A stretch of 64,000 nt of DNA from Conchocele bisecta (GCA_029237695.1 CM055273.1:56719968-56783967), one strand, 5' to 3'. Positions 35,101 to 46,323 are shown, counted from the first letter of the stretch. The notes: generated by a model from the sequence alone, not told the origin. Translations and numbers: made by a program.

Positions 35101-35205
35101 GGCTTAGCGGGGGCGGGACGAATGTGGATTTGTCACAGGGCGGTAGAGGACCATTGGAGCAATGCGCGTGTGAAATGTCAAGCAGATGGGAGGAAGGAAA
35201 CATAA
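32200..35205 (-). repeat. ~168-bp satellite, second array
   Basis: About 17-18 monomers. Each contains GTCTGTGACCTTGACCCTGG, CACGAATGTGGATTTGTCAC, AGGACCATTGGAGCAATGCG, GAAGCAGATCCGAGCAAGGA and AACAGAAATTATAAGGCATT. Read on the minus strand, the monomer lines up block by block with the satellite at 6615-11440: TTAACG..GGGTAAATG, TTATAA.TTCTGTTTCC, CATTTCA.ACA.GCATT, TG.CAAATCCA and GGGTCAAGGTCACA. They are diverged members of one family in opposite orientation. Short open frames repeat with the monomer and have no coding meaning. The array stops about 120 bp before the assembly gap. Confidence 0.85.
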
Positions 35206-35323
35206 AAATGCAAAGCTATAATGGAAAATAAATTAATTTAGCGGTGGTTATTTAACTTTAGGTTATGGTATTAGATGTCAGCTGTTAACGTCTTCATGGG
35301 CGGATTCAGGGGGGGGGGGGGGG

Positions 35324-35823
35324 NNNNNNNNNNNNNNNNNNNNNNNNNNNNNNNNNNNNNNNNNNNNNNNNNNNNNNNNNNNNNNNNNNNNNNNNNNNNN
35401 NNNNNNNNNNNNNNNNNNNNNNNNNNNNNNNNNNNNNNNNNNNNNNNNNNNNNNNNNNNNNNNNNNNNNNNNNNNNNNNNNNNNNNNNNNNNNNNNNNNN
35501 NNNNNNNNNNNNNNNNNNNNNNNNNNNNNNNNNNNNNNNNNNNNNNNNNNNNNNNNNNNNNNNNNNNNNNNNNNNNNNNNNNNNNNNNNNNNNNNNNNNN
35601 NNNNNNNNNNNNNNNNNNNNNNNNNNNNNNNNNNNNNNNNNNNNNNNNNNNNNNNNNNNNNNNNNNNNNNNNNNNNNNNNNNNNNNNNNNNNNNNNNNNN
35701 NNNNNNNNNNNNNNNNNNNNNNNNNNNNNNNNNNNNNNNNNNNNNNNNNNNNNNNNNNNNNNNNNNNNNNNNNNNNNNNNNNNNNNNNNNNNNNNNNNNN
35801 NNNNNNNNNNNNNNNNNNNNNNN
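35324..35823. other. Assembly gap, 500 N
   Basis: Exactly 500 undetermined bases, a typical placeholder length, preceded by a run of 14 G. The true length and content are unknown. Confidence 0.99.
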
Positions 35824-35940
35824 TATTTACTCTGGACAATCTGCAAGCGCCACCCGGAATGGACTACGAGACTGCTAGTAATTACACGTTTCACTTCGGG
35901 TATGTTTCGGTGGTTGGTTGGTTGGTTGGTTGGGAGCATG

Positions 35941-36048
35941 CGAAGGATTACTTGCGAACGGTAACTTGCAATCTACTCCCGTACCGTCCGTAGGCAACGG
36001 ACGATAAGGGAGTAGATTGCAAGAGTTACCGTTCGCAACTAGCGAAGG
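35941..36048. repeat. Long inverted repeat GCGAACGGTAACTTGCAATC
   Basis: The left arm is 35941-35980 and the right arm 36008-36048. They pair over about 38 bp with one or two mismatches around a GTACCGTCCGTAGGCAACGG loop. This is a compact hairpin element. Confidence 0.7.
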
Positions 36049-36824
36049 ATACATTCAACGTTGGGTTTTATCCTCAATGGAATCATGTAGCCCATTTCAT
36101 CAAAATTACGAGGTATACTTATCCAGCAAAGTATACTTTGAGGGAGGTCAGGTACATAATTGGCTTCGGAAAAGCCGTGCTACTTAAGAATTGAATCCTG
36201 TTATACCAATTATACAAATAGTACAATTAGTACCAATGTAACATTGCAGCCTCCATCAGGTGCAGATGGTATGTATGCTATTCTCACGTGGATGCTGTAT
36301 GACAACATCTGTGTTTCGAAAGGTATATCTATGGGAATAACATTTAACATCTGGTAGTTGTACTGAAAATGCACGTGAATAAGTTTGATGGCAGGAGGTG
36401 AAGATAGTTTAGCTCTGTACATAAAGTAAGCCATATAAATAACGGCTAATGAGAATCATTTGGTCCTCCTGTTTCTCTTGCGACGCATTAAACACTGATA
36501 CCTTCCCAAATTAGTGACATTATTTTTGATACTCCCTAGTCTCTTATAATATATTAATTTATTGGTTGCTGATGACGTATTCAGATGGCGTTCATCATCA
36601 GTAGTAGGAGCTTGACAAAGGGTATACAAGGCTCATTGGGACAGCCGCAAACAACTCGAAGTATAGAAGCACAACACGAAGTAGGGAATTACAGCAAATG
36701 TTAACTTTATTTAGAAACTTTAGGTAGCTTAATAAACTTGCAAATTAAATGAATTAATAAGTAAGAATTTTAAATGGACTTGAGTAAATCCCAAAAACAC
36801 TACTGATCATATTACGTTTAGGAA
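36049..36824. other. Gene-free stretch
   Basis: No gene, array or element boundary recognised. Confidence 0.4.
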
Positions 36825-36956
36825 GTGGGGCTGAGTGACTCTGGTGAGGTAGAACCTGGCACCAGGTCAGGTTATTATAATTTCAGGGCTGAATGAATAT
36901 ATAATGGTTTTTTTATATAAATATTTAGCTCTGATTTGGAGATTTCCCCTGGTCAG
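36825..36956 (+). mobile_element. Retroelement 3' unit, internal fragment
   Basis: GACTCTGGTGAGGTAGAACC through CAGGGCTGAATGAATATATA to GGAGATTTCCCC matches the middle of 14972-15380. Both the CAAA tail and the left part are missing. Confidence 0.6.
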
Positions 36957-37129
36957 ATTCCCATCGACATGCATGTCGTACTAGGTGCCTCTAAAGAAAA
37001 ATTCAACATCGTCATGTCCCACAATTTTGCTAATATTATTTGGTCACTGCAACGGTGTTTACATCGCGTGATCAAATGGTTCAGTGTTTTCCATTAAACG
37101 CTAAAAAATACGCTGAAACCCGGAGTTAA

Positions 37130-37634
37130 AGTTACATGCCCACTCAGTAGGCACACAAAAAGGGAGACAGATAGTTTCGTACATTCTGTAGATATGACAT
37201 TTTATTTCTGGCAAAATAAACATTCATTCACCATTACACCACATATTGATTGACATTATTATACGTAAATTTCCACACTGATATCGGGGGCGATAACCAT
37301 GTTTCCTTAAAATATTAACGGACATTACTATTTATTCTATGTATTTATATTTGATGTGCAATGTTCATACTTTATAATCTATCGAAAATATTATTTATTC
37401 AGGTGACGCATTTAATTAGTATAACTAATTAAGAAACAGCATGCCTCATTTGCATATGAAAATAGCCTGATACCACCGCGTGTCACTATCAGTAAAATAA
37501 ATATTACTAAATTATTATATCTGTATAGCGGGCAATTGTAAATTTTAGAATAAAATAGTGGAATAGTGATATTAGTATACACTTATTTAATTCATATAAA
37601 GAACGCTTTCTGCCTACTGAGTGGGCATGTACCT
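37130..37634. mobile_element. TTAA-flanked non-autonomous element (copy 2)
   Basis: Ends AGTTACATGCCCACTCAGTA and CTGAGTGGGCATGTACCT, flanked by perfect TTAA at 37126-37129 and 37635-37638. The interior shares GGGGCGATAACCATGTTTCC, CATTTGCATATGAAAATAGC and CCGCGTGTCACTATCAGTAA with 20294-20806, but in the opposite orientation. Confidence 0.85.
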
Positions 37635-37737
37635 TTAAGACAACCCACCATGTTTTTCGGGTGGAATTTGGCAGTAATGGATCAGAATTTGCAAGCAAAC
37701 TGTGTCTGTGTCCTCCAAACATCCGGAAATTTTAGCT

Positions 37738-38250
37738 TACCTGAGGCGAAGGTTCAAGTGAGCTATTGTTACCTCTTTTCCCCCGCCCGTCGTCCGTCCG
37801 TCAACATGTATCCGACCTCGTCTTCTTCTGAACTGCTTGGCCGATGTTGAACAAACTTCATGGATATGAAGATGGCCGCTGTCGGAAAGTAGGTCAAATT
37901 CTTGGCAGGAATGATCGATAGTCAATGCTCTTTCACATTTGTTAAAATGATGACCCCGGCATCAAAAATGGGCGGGCCCCGTGGTTAAGTAGGGGTCAAA
38001 TTTCAAATTTGACAAAATATGATCATGTTATATAGCACATCGAAGGTATCGAGGAGATGATCGCTCTGGAGAATTTTGTTGTCGAAATCGAATGATTACG
38101 TCATGCAAGATGGCCGCCGAGAGGTCATCATTTTAGTATAGATTTCAAACGTCTTCTTCTCGTGAACCGCTTGGCCGATGCTGGTCAAGCTTCACAATTA
38201 TGGTCCGTGGATTAAGCCTTTGCACATTTGTTACAATGGAGGTCGTCGCA
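37738..38250. repeat. Dispersed repeat TTACCTGAGGCGAAGGTTCA..
   Basis: Starts TTAGCTTACCTGAGGCGAAG, an imperfect small hairpin. It continues with CGTCCGTCCGTC and two tandem blocks of about 300 bp with CGTCTTCTTCT.AACCGCTTGG and ATGGCCGC. From memory, this opening is a frequent repeat in mollusc genomes. The last ATGGCCACCATAG module at ~38260 overlaps the start of transposase copy 3. Confidence 0.55.
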
Positions 38251-38259
38251 TAATCCAAG

Positions 38260-41200
38260 ATGGCCACCATAGAAATGATGCAAATGCCAGATGAGGAAAA
38301 ACATGCATACTGTGATGATGGTGAAGATACTTTGTTTGACGAAGAGGATATATGGGCTATGAAAAATGGGCATTCAAATCTTAACTGTCATTTCCAGATG
38401 ACCTATAACCATATTAATCACGGCCGAAGAAGAACTCCACGCCACACAATGCTAGGACAATATATGTATGGGAAGACACGCAGCAGGGAGATACTCATAA
38501 CATTAAACAGAGTAGTGACCTCTGCCAGCTACAATGAAGTGAAGCGAACACAGTGTCTCATGTGTGCTTACACAATACAGTCATCAGAGGTCACTGGGGT
38601 GCCCATTCCAAGCCATTTTTCTGATGATAGCTGGGCATTTGGTGCCTTTGACAATGAAGATTTCGAAGATAAAAAAAACTTCCTTGCCAAATTGTACACT
38701 CTCACCACAAAGCCGTGGTGAAACCTACCTTACCACCCAACTATAGGCTTGTAGAAAACATCGACGTGAATATTTTATCTGATGCTGAGGAAGCTGCATA
38801 CCAGTCAGCCAATACCGAATGCCTCATATCATTTATTCACTGCCTCCCTGGGGTGGCATTCATGCACTGGTCACGACAGCAAATGTGCCACTGATGAGAG
38901 TTCTCCTTTGACAGAATATGCCACTGTCCGCAAGGCACTGACCAATTTCCAGGCATCCCGGCGCCAGTTGAATCAAGATACTATAGCTATAGTTTCTGAT
39001 GAGGGTGTGTATCAAATTATTGTTGATATAGTCATGAGCGAGCCGGACACTTTCGATGACCTTTTTTCAATGTTTGGAACGTTTCACTTTGCTAAGGTAC
39101 TCCTGCGATATGCAGGAATGTACCTAAGTGGCAGTGGTATGAGCGATGCACTCATTGAAAGTGAGGTTTTTGGACCAAAAACAGTTTCAACTGTGCTCTC
39201 TGGTGGCCACTACGTCAGGTCATTGATAGGAATGCTTATCTTCCAGTCAGCCATTGAGCTCAAGGATGTATTGCAAACGAAGAAGCGGGAGGGGTGTGTC
39301 CCCAAGTTTGAGCAGGTATCCGCTGATGCTGCTGATCTCCGTCAACAATTTAACACATGTGTTCAAGGGTGTCAGCAGAAATCGGAATTGTGTCATTACT
39401 TCATGAACTTTCGGAAGATCGTTGCAATCATTAAACAGCTGATTGCTGCAGACCGTGATGTTAACTGGCCATTGCATGTCCGAACAGTGAAGGCTTCGAT
39501 GGGGATCCTACGTGAGTTTGATGCTATCAATTATCTGCGTTACGCATCATGGTACTTGGAGAGGATTCAGGTTCTGGAGGTCACCTATCCCACACTCTAC
39601 CACCGGTTCTGTATGGGCCAGTTTATTGTGAAAGACCGACCGGGTGCGGTATTTGCTGCTGTGACAGGGGATATGAAACTTGAGCAGTCACAGAACATAT
39701 TATCACAGGGTCCAGGTAGACACGTGATTGTTGGGCGCGCTGGATATGTTGATGTTGTGGCCGAGTTTAGACTTCTATTTCATGAGATCCTTGCGATCAG
39801 CAATCTTCTCCAGTTACTCACCAATGCACGACTCATGGATCACCTGGAAACGACAATACAACATGAGCTCGGTGGCCGAAAGGGTTTGATATGCGACCGA
39901 AATGTGGCACAATTGCTAAACTTTGTGAAGGCGCGGAAAAACCGCTTCATTGTTCTGGCGCCAAATGTGCCACTCTCGTGACAAAGCACATTGTCAATGA
40001 CATCGTAAAGGCGATACTTCTGAAGGCGCTGGAGAATGGTGACATAGCATACCGGCAATTCCGTAATGAGCTGTACGTGGTCAGGTCTAAAACACTTAGC
40101 GTCACCATATATAATGTGAATCTTCCTGCCTTTAACTCACAGTGTACAACGAAGACCAATACTGTTCCAACCAAGACTACCGTTTCCACACAAGAAATCA
40201 CATCTGCACAGAGGTAGGCAGAAATTGCTACACTGCGTGGAATGTCGCCAGAAGAGTTGTATTCGCATGACCTTTTGCAATCTAGCCAACTATTTGTCGG
40301 CGACATCACAACAAAGCTTTACAAAGAAAAATTGGTCAATGAGCTGGAAACTAATCTTACCTCATATGATTACCAATTCACCTGAGACAGTCCACAAGCA
40401 ACACACGTTATGTCGAAAATACGACAATTTCCCAATCTCCGGTCTATATCTACAAACTTTGGTAGAGTCATCCAAGAAGTTTTGAAGAGTGCCCGTCGAG
40501 TTTGTACAACACTGGTAATGAAGCACATAGTATTCGATATCTACAATGAATTGAGCATCAAGGAGGGTGAGCGGAATCGTAGAGCTGGTAGGATAGCGCT
40601 GTTGATTTGGCCGTCGTGGATGAGTCTGTGCCTAGAGTCTGTGCCTAGTCTGTGTCCAGCTGGACAAGTTCTAGACATCTAGTCTCAACAAACAGAACAT
40701 TCTGCTACTGGTGCGGGATGTGGCTGAACGTGATCTACAGGACGTGGTTCTGAGTGGAATGGTGGTCAATGAAGAGTTAATATCTGCAAGGCTGAAGCTG
40801 GCTGGATCACCTGCGCGTGATCTGTCAGATCTCAACAACTGACTGGAGGAGGCAGACTGTCACGTGCACTGGGCAGTCGGAAGGAGCTGCGAGAGAGCTA
40901 TTGTAGTGTATATTGACACAGATACTGTAATTCTTCTCCTGCGCTACATTAGTTTGTTCAAAGAGGGTGGTTTGTGGGAGCTTTGGGTTCAGTATGGGAC
41001 TGTAGAGAAGCGATGGATGATTCCGCTTCATGCCATACACCTCAAACTAGGAGACGAATTATGCCGTGTACTCATCAAGGCACATGTCACGATTGGGGAC
41101 GAAGCACTCAGACAAGTGGGCATATAACATGCTGCACTCGTATGCAGACCAGCAATGCTTCTTTCCAGCTTCGGCGATTATCCTGTGCTCTCTGAAGCGG

Positions 41201-41604
41201 AGCTACATCAGGCGGAACAATACCTCGTCCGTGCATGGGCCGGTGCGACAAGCAAAACCACTGCAACTGAATTTGACCAATTGCGACTTGACGTCCACAG
41301 GCATTCAGTTGTATGGTTCGAGGGACTACAACCCACATCCAGCGTCATCCGATGACATTTGAGGAGGTATATTTATGTGATCCGCAATGATCGTACCTTA
41401 CTAGATGATGCCAGTCAGCTTGACCCCATTGATTATGGTTGGATCAACCAAAACGGAACCCTACTGCCACTAAAACCGATCCCCGCCAAAATCCTTACCA
41501 TATGTGGCTGTATTCGAAAATGCAACTGAAAGTGCTGTTCCTGCAACGCAGCAGATGGTATGTGTGTGATCTACTGCCACAAGAAGATCTGTGCAAATAA
41601 ATAA
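38260..41604 (+). pseudogene. XPG-like transposase (copy 3, type B), most complete
   Basis: Frames at 38260-38721, 38782-39981 (399 residues), then short pieces to 41604 give a decayed protein that would exceed 1,000 residues. The N-terminal frame is acidic (GEDTLFDEED). The 399-residue frame includes NWPLHVRTVKASMG and INYLRYASWYLERIQ, with SQNILSQGPGRHV further on. Copy 4 has the counterpart NYARYTTVYLLSLL. The nuclease part at 40864-41127 has YIDTDTVILLLRY, ELWVQYGTVEKRW, PLHAIHLKLGDEL and IKAHVTIGDE. The end (41480-41604) is Cys-rich: CGCIRKC, a stop, then CCSCNAADGMC..YC. At least six frame changes or stops. The first ATG lies in a GATGGCCACCAT dyad module. The type matches copy 2; the Academ-like assignment is inference. 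Confidence 0.75.
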
Positions 41605-42334
41605 ACATATGCCCAGATACCCCATTTGCACTTTCGTCAGGACGGATAGGTGACTCGTATAAGATTCATGTTTCGTCATAATTATAGGGAATATGGCATA
41701 TATGTAGGTATTACTTGGCACTACTATGTAGCTAAAGTTAAACATGTCTAACACATCCACAACATAATGCAACAAAATGGGCATTTTAAATTAGATGGCT
41801 GCTTAACAGGATACACTTCTATACATATAGTAAATATACTACCGCAGACCTAGAACAGTGGCTGCTTAAGTCATATGCTCATATCGGCGCAAATTAATAA
41901 AGGCTGGTGGCCTTTACCGCAGGTTTGACTGTAGTCTTTCCTAATGTTTGGATTGTGTGTTCAATTTCATAAGTGAACAATTCGCCAGTCTACGATATAG
42001 TGAGCCGAATGAGAAGTTGTACAATAACATAATTTGAAATCATCCGTTTTTGATGATTTTTCGACCTTGACCTTGACCTTAGCATGTGACCTTGACCTCC
42101 AATCACGAAGAAGATGCCACAAATGGATTTCCCACGCCCAAAAACCTATACAACGAGGCATTCCACTTACTTCTATATTGCATGGTTCAAAAGTTAGATT
42201 TTAAATACTAGGTTACCAGCCGCCATCTTGGATTTACAGCCCTGACGGCCATTCCCAGCCGGTTTCGAAGAAGCACCTGTGTGATTTTTAAAGATAAATG
42301 GTCCAATAGTTCAAATCAATTTTCAAAATCTATA
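41605..42334. other. Gene-free stretch with TGACCT repeats
   Basis: No gene. At 42061-42100 the sequence ACCTTGACCTTGACCTTAGC continues to TGTGACCTTGACCTCC. Read on the other strand these are five AGGTCA-type half-sites. A GCCGCCATCTTGGATTT module lies near 42221. Confidence 0.5.
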
Positions 42335-42470
42335 CGGGGTTATAAGCAGGGCCAGGAGTATTTATCTAATGATTATCTAGCATGCTGTGACAAATCCACG
42401 ACGCTCAGACCCCTGTTAACTCCGACGTTAAGGTAACAGTCTTTCTGCGTTCATAAACTTAACGTTATTT
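42335..42470 (+). repeat. Lone relic of the ~167-bp satellite
   Basis: GCATGCTGTGACAAATCCAC then GACGTTAAGGTAACAG and GTTCATAAACTTAACGTT keep the satellite block order with diverged sequence. It shows that single monomers of the family are dispersed. Confidence 0.6.
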
Positions 42471-42881
42471 ATTATCTATGTTTAACTCAACGTTTTCTCC
42501 CCCTTCTCAATTCGGCCCAGAACAAGCACTTTTCACCGATTGTTTGTTTATTTGACTACTGTTAGGCAGATCACGACATCGTGTCGTTTCTCTATAGAGA
42601 GCATCTTATTGGAGATGATCGACAAACCGCATCAGAAGTGTCGAACTGTCATGATCTGGGCCAGTTTTCGTAAGATTTCGGAAAATTTGTTTCGCGAAAC
42701 GCTTTCCACTCTAGATTAATTATTAGTGTATTTGTCATCCACAGACACTGAGAAGAAGTTCAGGACGTCAGTCCTTTGATATTGTGTGTATTATAGCATT
42801 TTCTTTTAACAAATCCGAATATTTCAGAAGAAAACAGCATCAAGTATGTAATTACGAGTTTTGTGTTGTTTATAATGTTAT

Positions 42882-43229
42882 AATTCCAGCACAAAAATAT
42901 TTACACAATTCCCTAACATTTAATTGGCCCGTAGCAAGTCTCTGTCAAAAATTTATATCCCAATAAACTCCCACGCCGAACTACTTTCCGTAACCGTGAG
43001 GCGCAGTTAAAATAATTCTTAAGAAAACGGAAAATAAACTCATTTTCTCGATGAATTTATTTCAAATGCTGGAATTATAAGTCCTTTTTGTTGAATTTAT
43101 CGGGGATATAAACTTGGAAAAGTCGCGGGAATACTGGACGAGGCCTTTCGGCCTTCGACCAGTATTCCCGCGACTTTTCCAAGTTTATTCCCCGATAAAT
43201 TTAACAAAAATTCCATTAATTCCTATAAC
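42882..43229 (+). mobile_element. Long-hairpin element (copy 3)
   Basis: The body AATTCCAGCACAAAAATATT is followed by a hairpin whose arms share TTGTTGAATTTATCGGGGAT and AAGTCGCGGGAATACTGG. It has the same direction and layout as 31169-31526. The final TTAATTCCTATAA arm is more decayed. Confidence 0.8.
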
Positions 43230-43568
43230 ATTACTTTATACATGTACGCAAGTAGTTCTCCCACATTCCAACCTACTGAAGACATCGCTGACAATTTAAC
43301 ACGTTGCTATGCCTTGATCGAAAACGCACTAAATTATAACAAATTGTCATATCCTGCATACGCATCGTTACCATGGTTACAACTACCTTCTGTCGCGTTC
43401 CATTGATCGAACTACGCCACGTGATGTTACTGAATAGTGCCAGTGTAATGGCGCACTTATACAAGCCCGCGTCTTATTCAACAAAGAACATCAAATAGTA
43501 TCCATTCTCTAGTATAAAATGTTGCCTGATAAATAGAATACCATGATGGCGTCTTTTGATATCGAGTT

Positions 43569-43635
43569 AAAGGTGCATGATCACGTGGTTACAACAACAA
43601 CAGCAATGCTGAAAGGGTTGTAAGCGCGCTCACTC
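43569..43635. repeat. Outer inverted repeat, left
   Basis: AGGTGCATGATCACGTGGTT then ACAACAACAACAGCAATGC. The inverse lies at 63462-63525. It is outside the recognised Polinton terminus at 43661. It is preceded by GAGTTAA, so a TTAA flank is possible on this side only. Confidence 0.6.
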
Positions 43636-43660
43636 CAAGGTAAGTATTATATATATACAT

Positions 43661-44136
43661 AATAGGTGTTCTGGACCATACCCAACACAATTTTTCAGTT
43701 CAAATAAACCCTTACTTTTTAATAATTGTAAAATAAGTACCAAAATAATTACCCTGTGGACTAACCCAAAAATGCATAAAAAACACTTTTTATTTTGTTG
43801 CATTGAAAAAAATGCTAGATCACCAAAAAATTATATTACGCCGTATTGTTCTAAAAATAAAAATACAACTTTCTGTACAATAATTGTACAACTTTTCTGT
43901 ACAATAATTGTAAAATTTTCTGTACACTAATTTTACAACTTTCTGTACAATAATTGTAAAATTTTCTGTACACTAATTTTACAACTTTCTGTACAATAAT
44001 TGTACAACTTTCTGTACAGTACAACTTTATGTTAAAAAAATGTACATCTTTCTGTATAGCAAAATGTACTAACATTGCTAGTAGGGGATTAAGTTGGAAT
44101 CCTCGCAGACTTTCAGGACCGGAAGTGGAAGTAAAA
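43661..44136 (+). repeat. Polinton left terminal inverted repeat
   Basis: Begins AATAGGTGTTCTGGACCATA and ends ...TTTCAGGACCGGAAGTGGAA. At 43868-44065 it contains an internal array of TTTCTGTACAATAATTGTAC units. The inverse is at 62076-62496, where the outermost bases read AGTGGGCGTTCTGGACCACA on the minus strand. Confidence 0.85.
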
Positions 44137-44204
44137 AAGATATTAAACATACTAAATTATGATTTTCTTGATATAGGCGGTGGAATAAACAGTCAGCATT
44201 AAAA

Positions 44205-44601
44205 TTAAGCCAATATATACACAATGAACACTATAACCGTCATTCCACCAACAACGAACACAATTTCTGTATCATTTTGACTTTGTGAAGGCGTATAAAA
44301 ATCACTCAATGTTGGCTTTCTGTCAAATGTAATCGTTGTGCACCTGCCAATGGAGCTGTTACAGCATTATATTCTCGTATAACCTCATCTACATCATCAA
44401 ACGTCTTAGCAGCGTGATTCTGGTTTCAATTTCATTATTAATCCAATCTAATCTCTCTTTTTTTACCCATTCGGCTTGTGTCTTATGCAAATTTTCCACT
44501 GCTTTATCATGGCTTTTAGAAGAATTACTACCTAATGAACTAAATAATAAATTCCTACCCGTAAAGGCTAATGCATTAACTAATGCGCCACCAACCATCA
44601 T
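44205..44601 (-). pseudogene. Polinton small membrane protein
   Basis: The frame at 44389-44601 opens with MMVGGALVNALAFTGRNLLF and has a charged middle (KSHDKAVENLHKTQAEWVKK), then changes frame twice (near 44415 and 44325). It ends in a hydrophobic segment, IVFVVGGMTVIVFIVYILA, before a stop at 44205. A ~130-residue protein with N-terminal and C-terminal hydrophobic stretches around a coiled-coil-like middle is implied. From memory, similar small ORFs recur in Polinton-like elements of invertebrates; the function is unknown. It is the gene closest to the left terminal repeat and is transcribed towards it. Confidence 0.6.
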
Positions 44602-44651
44602 AGCTATTCAGCGCCATTTTTTAAATATAATAATGTTATTACTTCAAACTA

Positions 44652-44879
44652 TTATCTGGATATTATACCCTGCTTTACCGGCATATCTTTAGTAGCAATA
44701 GCAAGTCAGGTATCCAACCTAAGCATACACATATTAGAACCATCAAGTTGAAATTTTGGAACTGTTTGTTTAATAATTGTATTAATTTTTTGTGCACAAC
44801 CTATTTCAAGCGCCGTTATTACAGCAGCATGATACAGCATATTTCCTATTATTTTCCCATTGGTATTCATCGTCGCCAT
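44652..44879 (-). pseudogene. Polinton small hydrophobic protein
   Basis: Starts at ATG (44877-44879, MATMNTNGKIIGNMLYHAA) and runs 75 codons to a stop at 44652. One in-frame TGA lies in front of LAIATKDMPVKQGIIS. The ATKD..VKQGI segment recurs, as far as I remember, in small proteins of related elements. Two weakly hydrophobic stretches suggest membrane association. It lies just upstream of, and in the same direction as, 44205-44601. Confidence 0.5.
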
Positions 44880-45065
44880 TTTTATTGTTTATACATTATG
44901 TATTTAATTAATTATTCTCTCCATAAAATGTGGATTGCGTTTTACATCACTGACTCTACGCATGTTTATATGTGTTTCCTTTACTACCGCTGGACGGCAA
45001 AACAAGTTCCAATCAAATAAAGCACATGCACTTATACATATTCCAACAATCAAATATGTCACATT

Positions 45066-45270
45066 TTACGTAGTTTTATGAACTTTCATTGTAACTTTAT
45101 ACTCTCCAGGTGGTATATTTACTTTTTGTTTATGTACCATATTTAATAGGCTTTCTTGTTTGACCTTTCTTGCATCTGCATCCATTTTACCCGCCTCAAC
45201 TCGTTTGCTATTCTTTTGTTTAATCTCCTCTTTCTGTTCTGGAATTTCTACCTCATTCAGGTTTCACATT
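45066..45270 (-). pseudogene. Polinton small charged protein, 5' end lost
   Basis: Reads NLNEVEIPEQKEEIK..., then ESLLNMVHKQKVNIPPGEYK and stops at 45066. It is highly charged, with no transmembrane segment. The start codon is not seen, because a retroelement tail (45310-45408) replaced the upstream sequence. Not recognised beyond its place in the block of minus-strand genes. Confidence 0.4.
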
Positions 45271-45309
45271 CTAAGCTCATCAAACACGATAATTAATTTA
45301 ATTTATCAT

Positions 45310-45408
45310 GTCTCACTGTACCATACTACATTTATTTATGGTAAAAACATGTAAAATATGTTATATAACAGAATAAAATATATTGTATTGTATTGTATTG
45401 TATTGAAC
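45310..45408 (+). mobile_element. 5'-truncated retroelement tail, (TATTG)n
   Basis: ATTTATCATGTCTCACTGTA then ACAGAATAAAATATATTGTA and four to five TATTG units. Tails of short tandem repeats are usual at LINE 3' ends. It interrupts the minus-strand capsid gene, whose 3' part is missing. Confidence 0.55.
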
Positions 45409-46275
45409 CTCAGGATTGCTCTCCATTATTTTTATATACATCACAAAGTATTAAAATACCCTGCATCGACCGGGCTAGAGTATTCAGATTAATACATTAC
45501 TCTTATATTTCACAATCTCACGATGTCGAAGAATTCTATCATATAATATAGACATTTGTCCCATATATTGATTTCTCACCATTGTTGCCAGATTAGGCTC
45601 AGTGACCATATCAAATTCCACACAATTTCTTGTTAATTTCATAATTAGCATTCACATCACATGTAGCTATAATAACTCTCGAATAATCATAAATGTACGT
45701 TCATATTCAAGTCTTCCTTCAAGACCAGACTGATAATACGGCATATGAGCTTCAAGAAGTTCAAAGCCTAATGGTATATAGAAGCGGTTTCCAAATTTGT
45801 CTACAATGGCTTTATCTTGGACTTTGATATCATTTCCATCCGCTGCACCAACTCGTAATTTTGTAATATTTGAATTCTTCCTTTCATCTATTCCTTGATA
45901 AACTAAATTATATCGCTCTGATGATGTTTTCAATAAATCATTATAAATGTGAAATACATCTGAATCGTTAATTGACATAATTGCATTTCCCGATATTTTA
46001 ATAGCTATTTTTTTATGATAGCACGCACGGCCGATATTTTCAACTACTCTCGCATTGCCATCAGATGAAGCCAGTGCAATTGTGAATGCCAAACGAACTG
46101 TACCTGGACTATTAAAATCATGTGTTCCTAAGTTTGGGAAAGGAATTAAAAGTTGTTGATTTTGGTCAATGGTAGATGGATTATTTGTTATTGTAATTGA
46201 TTGTATTACGCCTTTCACTCCGTACGGTTCTCTTAAATGTATGTAAGGATTACGTTTTCTGCCATATGTAGTCAT
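45409..46275 (-). pseudogene. Polinton capsid protein, N-terminal part (probably major capsid)
   Basis: The start is the ATG at 46273-46275 (MTTYGRK). An in-frame ATG lies 26 codons upstream, but that segment is hydrophobic and overlaps the neighbouring divergent gene. About 200 residues are open to 45667, including PFPNLGTHDF, PGTVRLAFTIAL, KIAIKISGNAIM and YNLVYQGIDERK. Together these are beta-strand-rich and jelly-roll-like. Two frame changes later, similarity continues to about 45409 (ATMVRNQYMGQMSILYDRIL), where the retroelement tail cuts it. Length and motif order resemble, from memory, the double jelly-roll capsid proteins of Polintons; a minor capsid protein cannot be excluded. It is paired head to head with 46324-46755 across 48 bp. 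Confidence 0.6.
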
Positions 46276-46323
46276 TTTATATATATGAAGCATACTTAGA
46301 TTAGTAATAATAAAAAATAAAAC

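Noticed and set aside
35271..35964. Long frames crossing 35324-35823
   Set aside because: They consist of undetermined bases; nothing is coded that can be read.
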